Shown one piece after another: positions 7,940 through 16,211 of a DNA stretch of 64,000 nt. Position 1 is the stretch's first letter. Every line of letters starts with the position of its first letter. The stretch spans positions 248,001-312,000 of the forward strand of contig CABJAB010000002.1 in the NCBI GenBank assembly GCA_902363445.1. Reading direction: 5' to 3'. Position numbers and translations under genes: made by a program. The notes under the pieces were generated by a model, which was not told the DNA's origin, searched no databases, and was given only the letters and a program-made list of their open reading frames with translations. Origin of the DNA: Lachnospiraceae bacterium (GTDB lineage Bacteria; Bacillota; Clostridia; Lachnospirales; Lachnospiraceae).

Positions 7940-9810
7940 AACAGCCATTATCGGAACAATCACAGCTGAATTCTTATCAAAAGATGGCAGTCGGCCATAA
8001 AGAGGGTCCCGCTCTTGTATTAGCGGGACCCGGTTCTGGAAAGACTCTAGTTATCACCCACCGGATTCGGATGCTCATAGAGGAATACGGTGTGGCGCCG
8101 GAGCATATTCTGGTCATTACGTTTACCAGGGCGGCGGCCACGCAGATGAAGACACGGTTTGAAGACCTGATGGAAGGACGGCATCTTCCTGTAACCTTCG
8201 GGACCTTTCATTCCGTGTATTTCCGTGTGCTGAAGCATGCTTACCGCTACGACGCATCCCAGATAATCGGGGAGGAGAAACGGCTCCGCCTCCTTTCCGA
8301 AGTGTCGGCACAGGTGGAACCAACCATGGCGGAAGAGGGCATAGAGTCCCTTCAGGAGATGCTCAGTGAAATCAGCGCGGTAAAGAGCGATATGCTGGAC
8401 ATCAGCCACTATTATTCCAGAACCTGCCCGGAGGACACCTTCCGGAAAATTTATAAAGCATATGAGGAGCGGCTGAGAAAAGAGCAGGTGATTGATTTTG
8501 ACGATATGCTTTCCCTTTGCTTTGAGCTGTTTTCAGCCAGAAAGGATATCCTATCTGGTTGGCAGAGAAAATACCAATATATTCTCTGTGATGAATTTCA
8601 GGATATCAACCGGCTTCAGTATGAGATATTAAAGCTTTTGGCGCTGCCGGAGAATAACCTGTTCATCGTGGGAGACGATGATCAGGCCATATACCGGTTC
8701 CGGGGAGCCAGGCCGGAGCTGATGCTCGGGTTTGAAAAGGAATATCCGGGAGCGGACCGGTATCTGCTGGCAGTGAATTATCGTTCTTCCGAAAAGATCA
8801 TCCAGGCGGCGGAAAATCTGATCTCCCATAACAAGGTTCGGTTCCGTAAGGAAATTTCCGGAACAGGAAAGGATGGAGGGCCTGTTATTCTGGGAAATCT
8901 TCCGGGAACAGGAGAGGAGTACGAACGGATCCTGTCTCATATCCGCTCTTACCGGGAAGCCGGCAGGGCTTATGAAGAGATCGCTGTGCTCGTGCGGACG
9001 AACACGGGCGCCAGGAAGCTTCTTGGAAAGCTCATGGAATATAATATCCCGTTCCAGACGAGGGATACAGTCCCAAGTCTGTATGACCATTGGACCAGCG
9101 GTGACATTTTTGCTTATATCCGGGCGGCCATGGGGGATGAGAGCCGGCCTGTCCTCCTGCGAATCATCAATAAGCCCTGCCGTTACATCTCCAGGACTGT
9201 TTTTTCCGGGAGTAAGGTATCTCTGGATGAAATAGAAGCGATGTACGAAGAAAAGCAGTGGATGGCGGAACGAATCCGGTCTCTTCGCGAGGACCTTCGC
9301 GCAGTGGGGAGACTTTCCCCTTATCAGGCGGTGAAGTATATCCGGAAAACCATCGGATACGACGAGTATTTGAAAGGATACGCAAAGGAACGGCATTTGG
9401 AGGAAAACGGTCTTTTGGAGATTTTGGAGGAACTTCAGTCGGACGCGGGAGAATACAAAACCTTTGCCGCCTGGTTCAGCCACATGGCCGAATACCGGGA
9501 GGAGATGAAACGGCAGAGAGAGAATCCGGCGGCGGATCGCCGAGGAGTGGTGGTTTCGACCATGCATGGGGCGAAGGGGCTTGAATATCCTGTAGTATTT
9601 CTTCCAGATGTCAACGAACAGGTGATTCCCCATGAAAAGGCCGGTCTTTCGGCGGATGTGGAGGAGGAACGGAGGCTGTTCTATGTGGCGATGACCAGAG
9701 CAAAAGAAAAGCTGCACATCTATTCTGTCAAGGAACGCTATGGAAAAGCCGCTGTGGTCAGCCGGTTCGTAGATGAGCTTAAAAGCCGGAAGGATGCCGG
9801 CGGATCATAA
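7933..9810 (+). CDS. UvrD/PcrA-family ATP-dependent DNA helicase
   Basis: 625 residues, about 100 shorter than PcrA. Superfamily 1A motifs in order are motif Ia-type Q box (LNSYQKMAV), Walker A AGPGSGKT (31-38), [14 protein letters not shown], Walker B DEFQD (about 220-224), [15 protein letters not shown], a VNYRSS motif, [20 protein letters not shown] and [17 protein letters not shown] at the C terminus. It unwinds DNA 3' to 5', probably in repair. The start overlaps the gltX end by 7 bases, implying translational coupling. The long frame on the opposite strand inside it (8629-9717) is only an antisense shadow. Whether it is the housekeeping PcrA or an accessory paralogue cannot be told here. 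Confidence 0.92.
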   Translation: MLKQPLSEQSQLNSYQKMAVGHKEGPALVLAGPGSGKTLVITHRIRMLIEEYGVAPEHILVITFTRAAATQMKTRFEDLMEGRHLPVTFGTFHSVYFRVLKHAYRYDASQIIGEEKRLRLLSEVSAQVEPTMAEEGIESLQEMLSEISAVKSDMLDISHYYSRTCPEDTFRKIYKAYEERLRKEQVIDFDDMLSLCFELFSARKDILSGWQRKYQYILCDEFQDINRLQYEILKLLALPENNLFIVGDDDQAIYRFRGARPELMLGFEKEYPGADRYLLAVNYRSSEKIIQAAENLISHNKVRFRKEISGTGKDGGPVILGNLPGTGEEYERILSHIRSYREAGRAYEEIAVLVRTNTGARKLLGKLMEYNIPFQTRDTVPSLYDHWTSGDIFAYIRAAMGDESRPVLLRIINKPCRYISRTVFSGSKVSLDEIEAMYEEKQWMAERIRSLREDLRAVGRLSPYQAVKYIRKTIGYDEYLKGYAKERHLEENGLLEILEELQSDAGEYKTFAAWFSHMAEYREEMKRQRENPAADRRGVVVSTMHGAKGLEYPVVFLPDVNEQVIPHEKAGLSADVEEERRLFYVAMTRAKEKLHIYSVKERYGKAAVVSRFVDELKSRKDAGGS

Positions 9811-9833
9811 AGATAAAAAAGGAGGCAGTCTCT

Positions 9834-10679
9834 TTGGACTATATAATAGACGCATTGAAAGACGGACTGTGGGATACCGTGAAAATGCTGCCTTTCCTGT
9901 TTGCTGCATTTTTAATTTTGGAGGTTTTAGAGCACTATTCGGAAAAACATAGGAATGGGATGCTCACGCGGATCGGCGGGGCCGGCCCCCTAGTGGGAGC
10001 GCTTTTCGGATGTATTCCTCAGTGTGGGTTTTCCGTGGCGGCCGCCAATCTGTATTCCGGCGGAGTGATTACCGTGGGAACGCTGCTGGCAGTGTTTCTT
10101 TCCACCTCGGATGAAGCCGTACTTCTGATCCTGGGGAACCCGGGCAACGGAGCGGTGGTAATCCGGCTGCTGGCCACCAAAGTGGTGATAGGAGTTTTAT
10201 TTGGATACGCGGTGGATGTCTTTCTCAGGAAAAGTCCGATGAAACGGAAACAGTTGGGAAATATCTGTGATCACTGCGGGTGCGAGGAGGAAGGCGGCAT
10301 CCTGAAAGCGGCTGTCCGCCACACCATACAGATCTTTCTTTATCTGCTGTTGTTTAATTGTGTTCTGAACCTTCTGCTGGAAGCGGTTGGTATTGAGACT
10401 TTATCCCGGATGCTGATGAAGGATTCCCTGTTTCAGCCGGTGCTGGCCGGGCTCATAGGATTGATACCGAACTGCGCCGCATCTGTGGCCCTGACGGAGC
10501 TTTATCTGAGCGGAGTCTTAAGCTTTGGTTCTGTGATCTCGGGACTTTGCGCCGGTGCGGGGATTGGACTAGCGGTGCTTTTCCGAGTGAACAAAAATGG
10601 AAAAGAAAATCTGAAGATTTTGGGAATCTTGTTTTTATGTTCCATAATCGCGGGAATGTTTTTGCAGGCCGTGATGTGA
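9834..10679 (+). CDS. Putative heavy-metal/arsenic efflux permease, DUF2899 (ArsP_2) family
   Basis: 281 residues with about eight to ten hydrophobic segments and two related halves: GAGPLVGALFGCIPQCGFSV in the first, LAGLIGLIPNCAASVALTELYLSG in the second. This duplicated proline/cysteine motif marks the DUF2899 family of predicted metal or organoarsenical exporters. The loop between halves carries a Cys-rich CDHCGC motif (about residue 145) that could bind a metal. The start is TTG 9834, nine bases after AAAAGGAGG, and gives a natural N terminus. No ArsR-type regulator is adjacent, so the substrate is not shown by context. Confidence 0.75.
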   Translation: MDYIIDALKDGLWDTVKMLPFLFAAFLILEVLEHYSEKHRNGMLTRIGGAGPLVGALFGCIPQCGFSVAAANLYSGGVITVGTLLAVFLSTSDEAVLLILGNPGNGAVVIRLLATKVVIGVLFGYAVDVFLRKSPMKRKQLGNICDHCGCEEEGGILKAAVRHTIQIFLYLLLFNCVLNLLLEAVGIETLSRMLMKDSLFQPVLAGLIGLIPNCAASVALTELYLSGVLSFGSVISGLCAGAGIGLAVLFRVNKNGKENLKILGILFLCSIIAGMFLQAVM

Positions 10680-10780
10680 CCGGACAGATAAATCGCGCCG
10701 GAAAATGCTTCCATTTATGGAATTAAAGAAATAGAAGGGAATATTTAAGGGAAAATTCAGATATTTTAACAGGGGTTTTA

Positions 10781-10789
10781 TGCTATACT
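10781..10789 (+). promoter_or_regulatory. Possible extended -10 promoter for the amidase gene
   Basis: TGCTATACT gives an extended -10 (TGn plus TATACT at 10784-10789). The region 17 bases upstream has no good -35 match. The start of transcription would fall inside the hairpin at 10791-10818. Confidence 0.35.
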
Positions 10790-10790
10790 T

Positions 10791-10818
10791 AGGGTGCCGG
10801 CGGAAAAGGCGCCCTTTT
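10791..10818 (+). terminator. Hairpin with T-run between the efflux permease and amidase genes
   Basis: AGGGTGCC (10791-10798) pairs with GGCGCCCT (10808-10815, one G-T wobble) and is followed by TTTT. It reads as a terminator for the upstream gene, although it is 110 bases past the stop. It overlaps the likely start of transcription of the next gene. Confidence 0.45.
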
Positions 10819-10887
10819 TGGTGTCTCAGATAAATGGAATTTAAAGTGTATAGAAGGATAGGACAAAGGAGAAAGGCAGGGGTTACG

Positions 10888-11616
10888 ATGAGGGAGGAAC
10901 GGGTCAGAAAGATTACGATCGCAGCGGGAATCATTCTTGTGATAATATTATTGGCCATGTTTGTAAAATCTGTGGTGTTTTCTGGAAAGAGCACTCAGAC
11001 GGAGAGCGGAGACGGTCCGGGCATCAAGACTACAGGCAGTCAGGGGACGGCGGGAGATTCCAGCCAGCCGGTTTATATTGACGCCGGAGGAAAACGGGTC
11101 ATTCAGTGGGAGAAGATAGAAGTTCCGGATTGGATAGAGAGGGACCTTCTTCCGACCAATGAATATTCCAGACCGGGTACGGCGCTGGATGATGTGGATG
11201 GCATAGTAGTCCATTACACGGCAAATCCCGGTACCACCGCCAAGCAGAACCGGAATTATTTTGCGGGCCTGGCAGATGGAAGTTCGGGTACTTATGCCAG
11301 CAGCCATTTTATCATTGACACGGACGGCACGATTCTCCAATGTGTTCCCATGAGCGAAGTGGCATACGCTTCCAATAACAGGAACAGCAATACCATCTCC
11401 ATTGAGTGCTGCCATGAAGACGAGAGCGGAAAATTTACGAAGGCTACCTATCAGTCCCTGGTGAAGCTGATCGCATGGCTGGCCGATACCTATCTGATCG
11501 ATACGGAAGATATCATCCGCCATTACGATATAACGGGAAAGATCTGCCCCAAATATTTTGTGGATAATGAAGACAAATGGGAAAAATTTTTAAAAGAGGT
11601 GGACAAGGCCAGATAA
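10888..11616 (+). CDS. Membrane-anchored N-acetylmuramoyl-L-alanine amidase (Amidase_2)
   Basis: 242 residues from ATG 10888 (an in-frame ATG at 10834 has a poorer ribosome site). One N-terminal membrane segment at about 7-30 is followed by a Gly/Ser/Thr-rich linker. The zinc amidase domain has its ligands in VVHYTANPGT (His109) and RHYDITGKICP (His212 and Cys about 219), with SSHFIIDTDG (His140) between them. It should cut the bond between MurNAc and the stem peptide, outside the cell. The anchor and linker suggest it works on the cell's own wall rather than being a secreted phage lysin. It is followed closely by the ECF transporter gene, whose promoter lies in this gene's last codons. Confidence 0.88.
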   Translation: MREERVRKITIAAGIILVIILLAMFVKSVVFSGKSTQTESGDGPGIKTTGSQGTAGDSSQPVYIDAGGKRVIQWEKIEVPDWIERDLLPTNEYSRPGTALDDVDGIVVHYTANPGTTAKQNRNYFAGLADGSSGTYASSHFIIDTDGTILQCVPMSEVAYASNNRNSNTISIECCHEDESGKFTKATYQSLVKLIAWLADTYLIDTEDIIRHYDITGKICPKYFVDNEDKWEKFLKEVDKAR

Positions 11617-11627
11617 TATGCTATAAT
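11600..11627 (+). promoter_or_regulatory. Promoter upstream of the ECF S-component gene
   Basis: TGGACA (11600-11605), 16 bases, then TATAAT (11622-11627) preceded by TG (extended -10). It overlaps the amidase stop at 11616. A GC-rich hairpin (CCGGAACG... CGGTCCGG, about 11669-11691) lies in the resulting leader. Confidence 0.55.
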
Positions 11628-11710
11628 CGGGGAGGAACTGAAAACGCATTGTATCCAGCGGATCCGGAACGTCAGACGGTCCGGGAAGCGGAACAGTAGC
11701 AGGAGGAAAA

Positions 11711-12334
11711 ATGAATACTTCGGTAAAAACCCGGAACATGGTCTTGACTGCGGTCATAGCAGCCATTATCATTCTGATGGCCTTCGTACCTTATGTGGGC
11801 TATATCAACCTGGTGGTCATAAAGGCCACTCTGATCCATGTACCCGTCATTATCGGATCCGTAGTCTTAGGACCGAAAAAGGGCGCGTTTCTTGGATTCA
11901 TCTTTGGGCTCACCAGCCTGATCAACAACACCTTCAACCCCAGCCTTTTGTCATTTGCATTCTCGCCTTTTTATTCCGGAGGCAACCTATGGAGCCTTTT
12001 GATCTGTTTTGCCCCCCGGATATTAGTAGGGGTGTTTCCCTATTTTGTGTTTAAGGGCATCATGATGCTGGGAAAGGGAAAGAAGTCCATGGAATATGTG
12101 GCTTTGCCCGCAGCGGGTGTGGTAGGAGCCTTGACAAATACCCTGCTGGTGATGAACCTGATTTATTTCTGCTTTGTGGAACAGTTCGCTGCCGCAAAGG
12201 AAGTCGCGGTCGGCGCGGTGTATCAGGTGATAATTGGAATCGTCATAGCCAACGGAGTGCCGGAAGCCATCGTTGCGCTGGTACTTACCATGGCACTCGG
12301 AAAAGTTCTTTTGCATTTTAATTTCAGCCGATAG
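11711..12334 (+). CDS. panT: ECF transporter S component, probably for pantothenate
   Basis: 207 residues with about six membrane segments. The N terminus (TRNMVLTAVIAAIIILMAFVP) and the LIHVPVIIGSVVLGPKKGAFLGFIFGLTSLINNTF stretch are typical of energy-coupling-factor substrate-binding subunits. AGGAGG lies 4-10 bases before the ATG. Such proteins capture a vitamin and dock onto a shared EcfAAT energising module encoded elsewhere. The adjoining genes are pantothenate kinase (coaX) and CoaBC, so pantothenate is the likely substrate. That substrate is inferred from context, not from binding residues. Confidence 0.78.
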   Translation: MNTSVKTRNMVLTAVIAAIIILMAFVPYVGYINLVVIKATLIHVPVIIGSVVLGPKKGAFLGFIFGLTSLINNTFNPSLLSFAFSPFYSGGNLWSLLICFAPRILVGVFPYFVFKGIMMLGKGKKSMEYVALPAAGVVGALTNTLLVMNLIYFCFVEQFAAAKEVAVGAVYQVIIGIVIANGVPEAIVALVLTMALGKVLLHFNFSR

Positions 12335-12343
12335 ATAAAACAA

Positions 12344-12385
12344 ATAAAAAGCGCTTTGTCACCGCCGGAGACAAGCGCTTTTTAT
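12344..12385. terminator. Bidirectional terminator between the ECF gene and coaX
   Basis: AAAAAGCGCTTTGTC and GACAAGCGCTTTTT form a long stem (one extra A in the left arm) with a short loop. The A-run on one side and T-run on the other serve both converging transcripts. Confidence 0.8.
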
Positions 12386-12469
12386 CTGTTCTTTTTGCCG
12401 CGTCACGGCAAAATTCCGCTATTGTATTTTCTGCCTGTTTATGGTAAAATCCCTATGGAATTGTGGACT

Positions 12470-13234
12470 TTATTGGTTTTTGGCATAGATGATCCAAAGC
12501 CCTTTCAAAAGCAGGCTGTCATCATAGATGATTTCGTGCCGGCAGTGGGGGATAATGGTTTTGGACAAGCCGCCGGTAGCGATTACGGCTGGAGGTTCTC
12601 CAAGCTCTTCTGCGAACCGGTCGATCATGCCGTCCAGCATGGAAGCGCTGCCGAGGACGATGCCGCTTCTCATGCATTCAATGGTATTTTTGCCGATGAT
12701 GTGTTTTGGTGTCTCCAGGCTGATGGTATAAAGCTGAGCGGCTTTTTGGGCCAGAGACTCCAGTGAGACACGGATTCCCGGCATGATGGCGCCTCCGATA
12801 TAGTTGTGATGCCTGTCCACACAGGAGATCGTGGTAGCGGTCCCCATGTCGATCACCACAAAAGGCGCTTTATATTCTTTAATGCCGGCTACTGCCGTCA
12901 CCACCAGGTCGCTGCCAACGGTGGCGGGATTGTCCATGACGATGTTCAGTCCGGTCTTGATGCCGGGACCCACCAGGAGGCAGGGTTTTCCGATGATCTT
13001 TTCCACGGACAGCTTTACCGTGTTCGAAATAGGAGGAACCACGGAGGAAATGATAGCGCCCTCAAGCCCCTTGGGGTTGATGTGGTAAAGCTCCAGTATG
13101 TTTTTAATGGTGATGGCATATTCCAATATGGTCAGGTTTACATTGGTGGAGACGCGTTCGACAAAATAAGTCTGCTTTGCGTCAATGCAGCCGACTACGA
13201 CGTTGGAATTGCCGATATCAATGGCGAGAATCAT
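12470..13234 (-). CDS. coaX: Type III pantothenate kinase
   Basis: 254 residues, starting on the minus strand at 13234 after AAAGGA; the open frame further upstream belongs to leader DNA. ASKHA-fold motifs are MILAIDIGNSNVVVG (phosphate loop), SSVVPPI, GPGIKTG (substrate), VGSDLVVTAVAG, VIDMGTATTISCVD and GGAIMPGIRVS. CoaX phosphorylates pantothenate with a weakly bound ATP and, unlike CoaA, is insensitive to CoA feedback. It is transcribed towards the ECF gene and away from coaBC, which performs the next steps. It has its own promoter at 13307-13335. Confidence 0.95.
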   Translation of the reverse strand: MILAIDIGNSNVVVGCIDAKQTYFVERVSTNVNLTILEYAITIKNILELYHINPKGLEGAIISSVVPPISNTVKLSVEKIIGKPCLLVGPGIKTGLNIVMDNPATVGSDLVVTAVAGIKEYKAPFVVIDMGTATTISCVDRHHNYIGGAIMPGIRVSLESLAQKAAQLYTISLETPKHIIGKNTIECMRSGIVLGSASMLDGMIDRFAEELGEPPAVIATGGLSKTIIPHCRHEIIYDDSLLLKGLWIIYAKNQ

Positions 13235-13306
13235 TTGATATAAATCCTTTCTTGCGGCGTACGCCGTCTTTAGAATAGGGTGCGGCCGGCAGCCGGCCAC
13301 GGTGCG

Positions 13307-13335
13307 ATTATAGCACAGAACTACGAAAATAACAA
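13307..13335 (-). promoter_or_regulatory. Promoter for coaX (minus strand)
   Basis: On the minus strand TTGTTA (13335-13330), 17 bases, then TATAAT (13312-13307) preceded by TGC as an extended -10. A GC-rich palindrome GGCCGGCAGCCGGCC follows in the leader (about 13283-13298). Confidence 0.65.
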
Positions 13336-13362
13336 TCACTGCCAATAGAAGGAGTATAAGAT

Positions 13363-14553
13363 ATGCTGCAGGGAAAGACGGTACTTTTAGGTGTCTCCGG
13401 AAGCATTGCCGCTTACAAAATCGCCAATCTGGCAAGACTATTGAAGAAGCAGCACTGCCAGGTGCATGTGCTGATGACAAAGAACGCGGCTAATTTTATC
13501 ACGCCCACGACGTTTGAGACTTTGACCGGGACAAAATGTCTGACGGATACCTTTGACCGGAATTTTGAATTCAGTGTGGAGCATGTGGCTCTGGCAAAAA
13601 TGGCGGATTTGGTGATGCTTGCGCCGGCCAGTGCCAATGTAATAGGAAAGATTGCAAACGGCATTGCCGACGATATGCTGACCACCACGATCATGGCATG
13701 TCCCTGCAAGAAGCTGGTGGCGCCGGCCATGAATACAAATATGTACAATAATCCCATTGTTCAGGAAAACATTAAGAAGCTCAGGGGATACGGATATGAA
13801 TTTGTAGAGCCGGTGGTGGGGATGCTGGCAAACGGCGATACAGGGAACGGAAAAATGGCCGATGAAGAGACTTTACTGTCCTATATCCTCAGGGAGCTGG
13901 CTTTTGAAAAGGATATGGTGGGAAAGCGCGTGCTGGTGACGGCAGGCCCCACCAGAGAATCTCTTGATCCGGTGCGTTTCCTGACTAATCATTCCACGGG
14001 AAAGATGGGATATGCCCTGGCGAAAATGGCCATGTACCGGGGGGCCCTCGTCACTCTGGTCACGGGGCCTGTGGAGATCCAGAAGCCGGATTTTGTTGAA
14101 ACAGTGGAGATCACAACGGCGAAAGAGCTTTTCGAGGCTGTGACGGAGCGGGCGCCGGAACAAGACATCATTATAAAGGCGGCTGCGGTGGCGGACTACC
14201 GTCCGGTATCCGTCAGTGAGGAAAAGGTGAAAAAATCCGATGATTTCCTTTCTATCCAGCTGGAAAGGACAGAGGATACCCTGGGTTATCTGGGGAAAAA
14301 TAAGAGGCCGGGCCAGTTTCTCTGCGGCTTTTCCATGGAAACAGAGAATATGGTGGAGAACTCCAGGAAAAAGCTGGAGAAGAAAAATCTGGATATGATC
14401 GTGGCCAACAATGTGAAGGTAGAGGGAGCAGGCTTCGGAACTGACACCAACGTGGTCACCATCCTTACGGCAGAAGGGGAGACAGAGCTTCCCAAAATGA
14501 GCAAGGACGCCGCAGCGGGAATCATTTTGGATGAGATATTAAAGAGACTGTAG
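13363..14553 (+). CDS. coaBC: Bifunctional phosphopantothenoylcysteine decarboxylase / phosphopantothenate-cysteine ligase
   Basis: 396 residues. The N-terminal flavoprotein (CoaC) half has GVSGSIAAYKIANLARLLKK, the active His in VEHVALAKMAD, APASANVIGKIANG and APAMNTNMY. The C-terminal CoaB half has VTAGPTRESLDPVRFLTNHSTGKMGYALA and KAAAVADYRP. It joins 4'-phosphopantothenate to cysteine and then decarboxylates the product on the way to coenzyme A. One oddity is plain: the loop that usually reads ACGxxGxGRM here reads ANGDTGNGKM, putting Asn157 (AAC codon at 13831) where the proton-donating Cys normally is. It is otherwise full length, with a good ribosome site, and is divergent from coaX. 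Confidence 0.93.
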   Translation: MLQGKTVLLGVSGSIAAYKIANLARLLKKQHCQVHVLMTKNAANFITPTTFETLTGTKCLTDTFDRNFEFSVEHVALAKMADLVMLAPASANVIGKIANGIADDMLTTTIMACPCKKLVAPAMNTNMYNNPIVQENIKKLRGYGYEFVEPVVGMLANGDTGNGKMADEETLLSYILRELAFEKDMVGKRVLVTAGPTRESLDPVRFLTNHSTGKMGYALAKMAMYRGALVTLVTGPVEIQKPDFVETVEITTAKELFEAVTERAPEQDIIIKAAAVADYRPVSVSEEKVKKSDDFLSIQLERTEDTLGYLGKNKRPGQFLCGFSMETENMVENSRKKLEKKNLDMIVANNVKVEGAGFGTDTNVVTILTAEGETELPKMSKDAAAGIILDEILKRL

Positions 14554-14613
14554 GGCCTGCGTTACCTGGAGAGAAACCGTTCGCGCGGGAAGAAAAGACA
14601 GGAAGGAGAGGAC

Positions 14614-16146
14614 ATGAGGCGGATACTTACATTTTTGACCAGCCGAATGGTATGGGTGGCCATGGTGATCATCCTGCAGGTGGCATGGATCGTAGCTTCC
14701 GTGCTTCTCTTGGGGAAGTATTACTGGACGATCACTGTCCTTCTGTCCCTGATCGGACTTCTGCTGGTCATCCATATCGTGCGGCAATGGAATAATCCCG
14801 CCTATAAGCTGGCCTGGAGCATTCTGATATTAAGTGTGCCCATTGTGGGGACGATACTCTATCTGCTTTTTGGCAGGGCGAATGTGATAGTCGCTCATCG
14901 GAAAAGACATCAAAGGATAGATGAGGAGCTGTATCCTTATATGGTCCAGCGGGAAGGGATAGATCAGGAGCTTAAGGCGGCTGATCCGGCCATGGCAAAG
15001 CAGTCCCGGTATTTATATGAGACTGCCCATTTCCCGGCTTACCGGAATGGCTCCACCCATTATTTTTCCGGAGGGGAAGAGTATTTTGAAGAGCTGTGTA
15101 AAGCTTTGAAGGAAGCGGAGCAATTCATATTTCTGGAATATTTTATTATAGAACAGGGATACATGTGGAAAACGATTCTGGAGATTCTGGAGGAAAAAGC
15201 AAAAGAGGGCGTAGAGGTGCGGCTTTTATATGACGATGTGGGCTGTATCTGGCTGCTTCCGAGAAACTATCCGCGCGTTTTAAAGGAGAAAGGTATCCAT
15301 TGCCGGACTTTTAATCCCTTCCGCCCTGTGATGTCCGCTATTTTTAACAACAGAGACCATAGGAAGATGGCTGTGATAGACGGACGCGTGTCATTTTGCG
15401 GAGGGCTTAACCTGGCTGACGAATATATTAATAAGGTAGAACGCTTTGGTCATTGGAAAGACGGAGGGATCCTGGTGAAAGGCGAAGCGGTCTGGAATTA
15501 TACCTCCATGTTCCTCGGCATGTGGAATTCCATAAAGCATACGGATTTTGACTATGAAGCCTATCGTGTGAAAGAGCATATGGGAGAGAGTGCAGAAAAG
15601 GGATATGTCCAGCCTTATGGAGATTCGCCGCTGGACCATGAGTGCACCGGTGAAAACGTGTATCTGAACATCATCCATAATGCCCGGAAATACTTATATA
15701 TTTATACGCCGTATCTGATCATCGACCATGAGATGATGGTAGCGCTGACTCTGGCGGCAAAGAGCGGTGTGGATGTGAGGATTATGACACCGCATATTCC
15801 TGATAAGAAGCTGATCTTCATGCTGACCAGATCCTATTACGCCCAGCTTATAAACGCAGGTGTGAGGATCTTTGAATATCTGCCCGGTTTCCTCCACACG
15901 AAAGCATTCGTCGCAGACGATGCTCTGGCGGCCATCGGCAGCATCAATCTGGATTTCCGCAGTCTTTACCTGCATTTTGAGTGCGGAGCCCTGCTTTATA
16001 AGACGGAAGCGGTAGATGAGTTAAAACGGGATTTTGAATCAACCATGGAAGAATCCATGGAGATTACCATGGACTTTTGCAGGCGCCGCCCGATATATGA
16101 GCAGCTGCTGGTTTCGGCAATGAGTCTGTTTACCCCTCTGTTTTAA
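14614..16146 (+). CDS. cls: Cardiolipin synthase (phospholipase D family)
   Basis: 510 residues. Two N-terminal membrane segments (about 10-30 and 38-58) are followed by a PLDc_N-type region (NPAYKLAWSILILSVPIVG). Two HKD motifs complete the active site: HRKMAVID starting at His249, and HTKAFVADD starting at His428 followed by GSINLDFRS. It condenses two phosphatidylglycerol molecules to cardiolipin at the membrane. GGAAGGAGAGG lies just before ATG 14614, and coaBC ends 60 bases upstream. It matches full-length bacterial Cls. Confidence 0.95.
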   Translation: MRRILTFLTSRMVWVAMVIILQVAWIVASVLLLGKYYWTITVLLSLIGLLLVIHIVRQWNNPAYKLAWSILILSVPIVGTILYLLFGRANVIVAHRKRHQRIDEELYPYMVQREGIDQELKAADPAMAKQSRYLYETAHFPAYRNGSTHYFSGGEEYFEELCKALKEAEQFIFLEYFIIEQGYMWKTILEILEEKAKEGVEVRLLYDDVGCIWLLPRNYPRVLKEKGIHCRTFNPFRPVMSAIFNNRDHRKMAVIDGRVSFCGGLNLADEYINKVERFGHWKDGGILVKGEAVWNYTSMFLGMWNSIKHTDFDYEAYRVKEHMGESAEKGYVQPYGDSPLDHECTGENVYLNIIHNARKYLYIYTPYLIIDHEMMVALTLAAKSGVDVRIMTPHIPDKKLIFMLTRSYYAQLINAGVRIFEYLPGFLHTKAFVADDALAAIGSINLDFRSLYLHFECGALLYKTEAVDELKRDFESTMEESMEITMDFCRRRPIYEQLLVSAMSLFTPLF

Positions 16147-16211
16147 ATTGGTTTGACGGCGGAACGAAAGGGGAAGGAATTTGAATAACAAAATTAGGAG
16201 GAACACATCAA

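Noticed and set aside
8629..9717. 362-codon frame antisense to the helicase gene
   Set aside because: The plus-strand gene has all helicase motifs and a coupled start; the opposite frame is a shadow of it.
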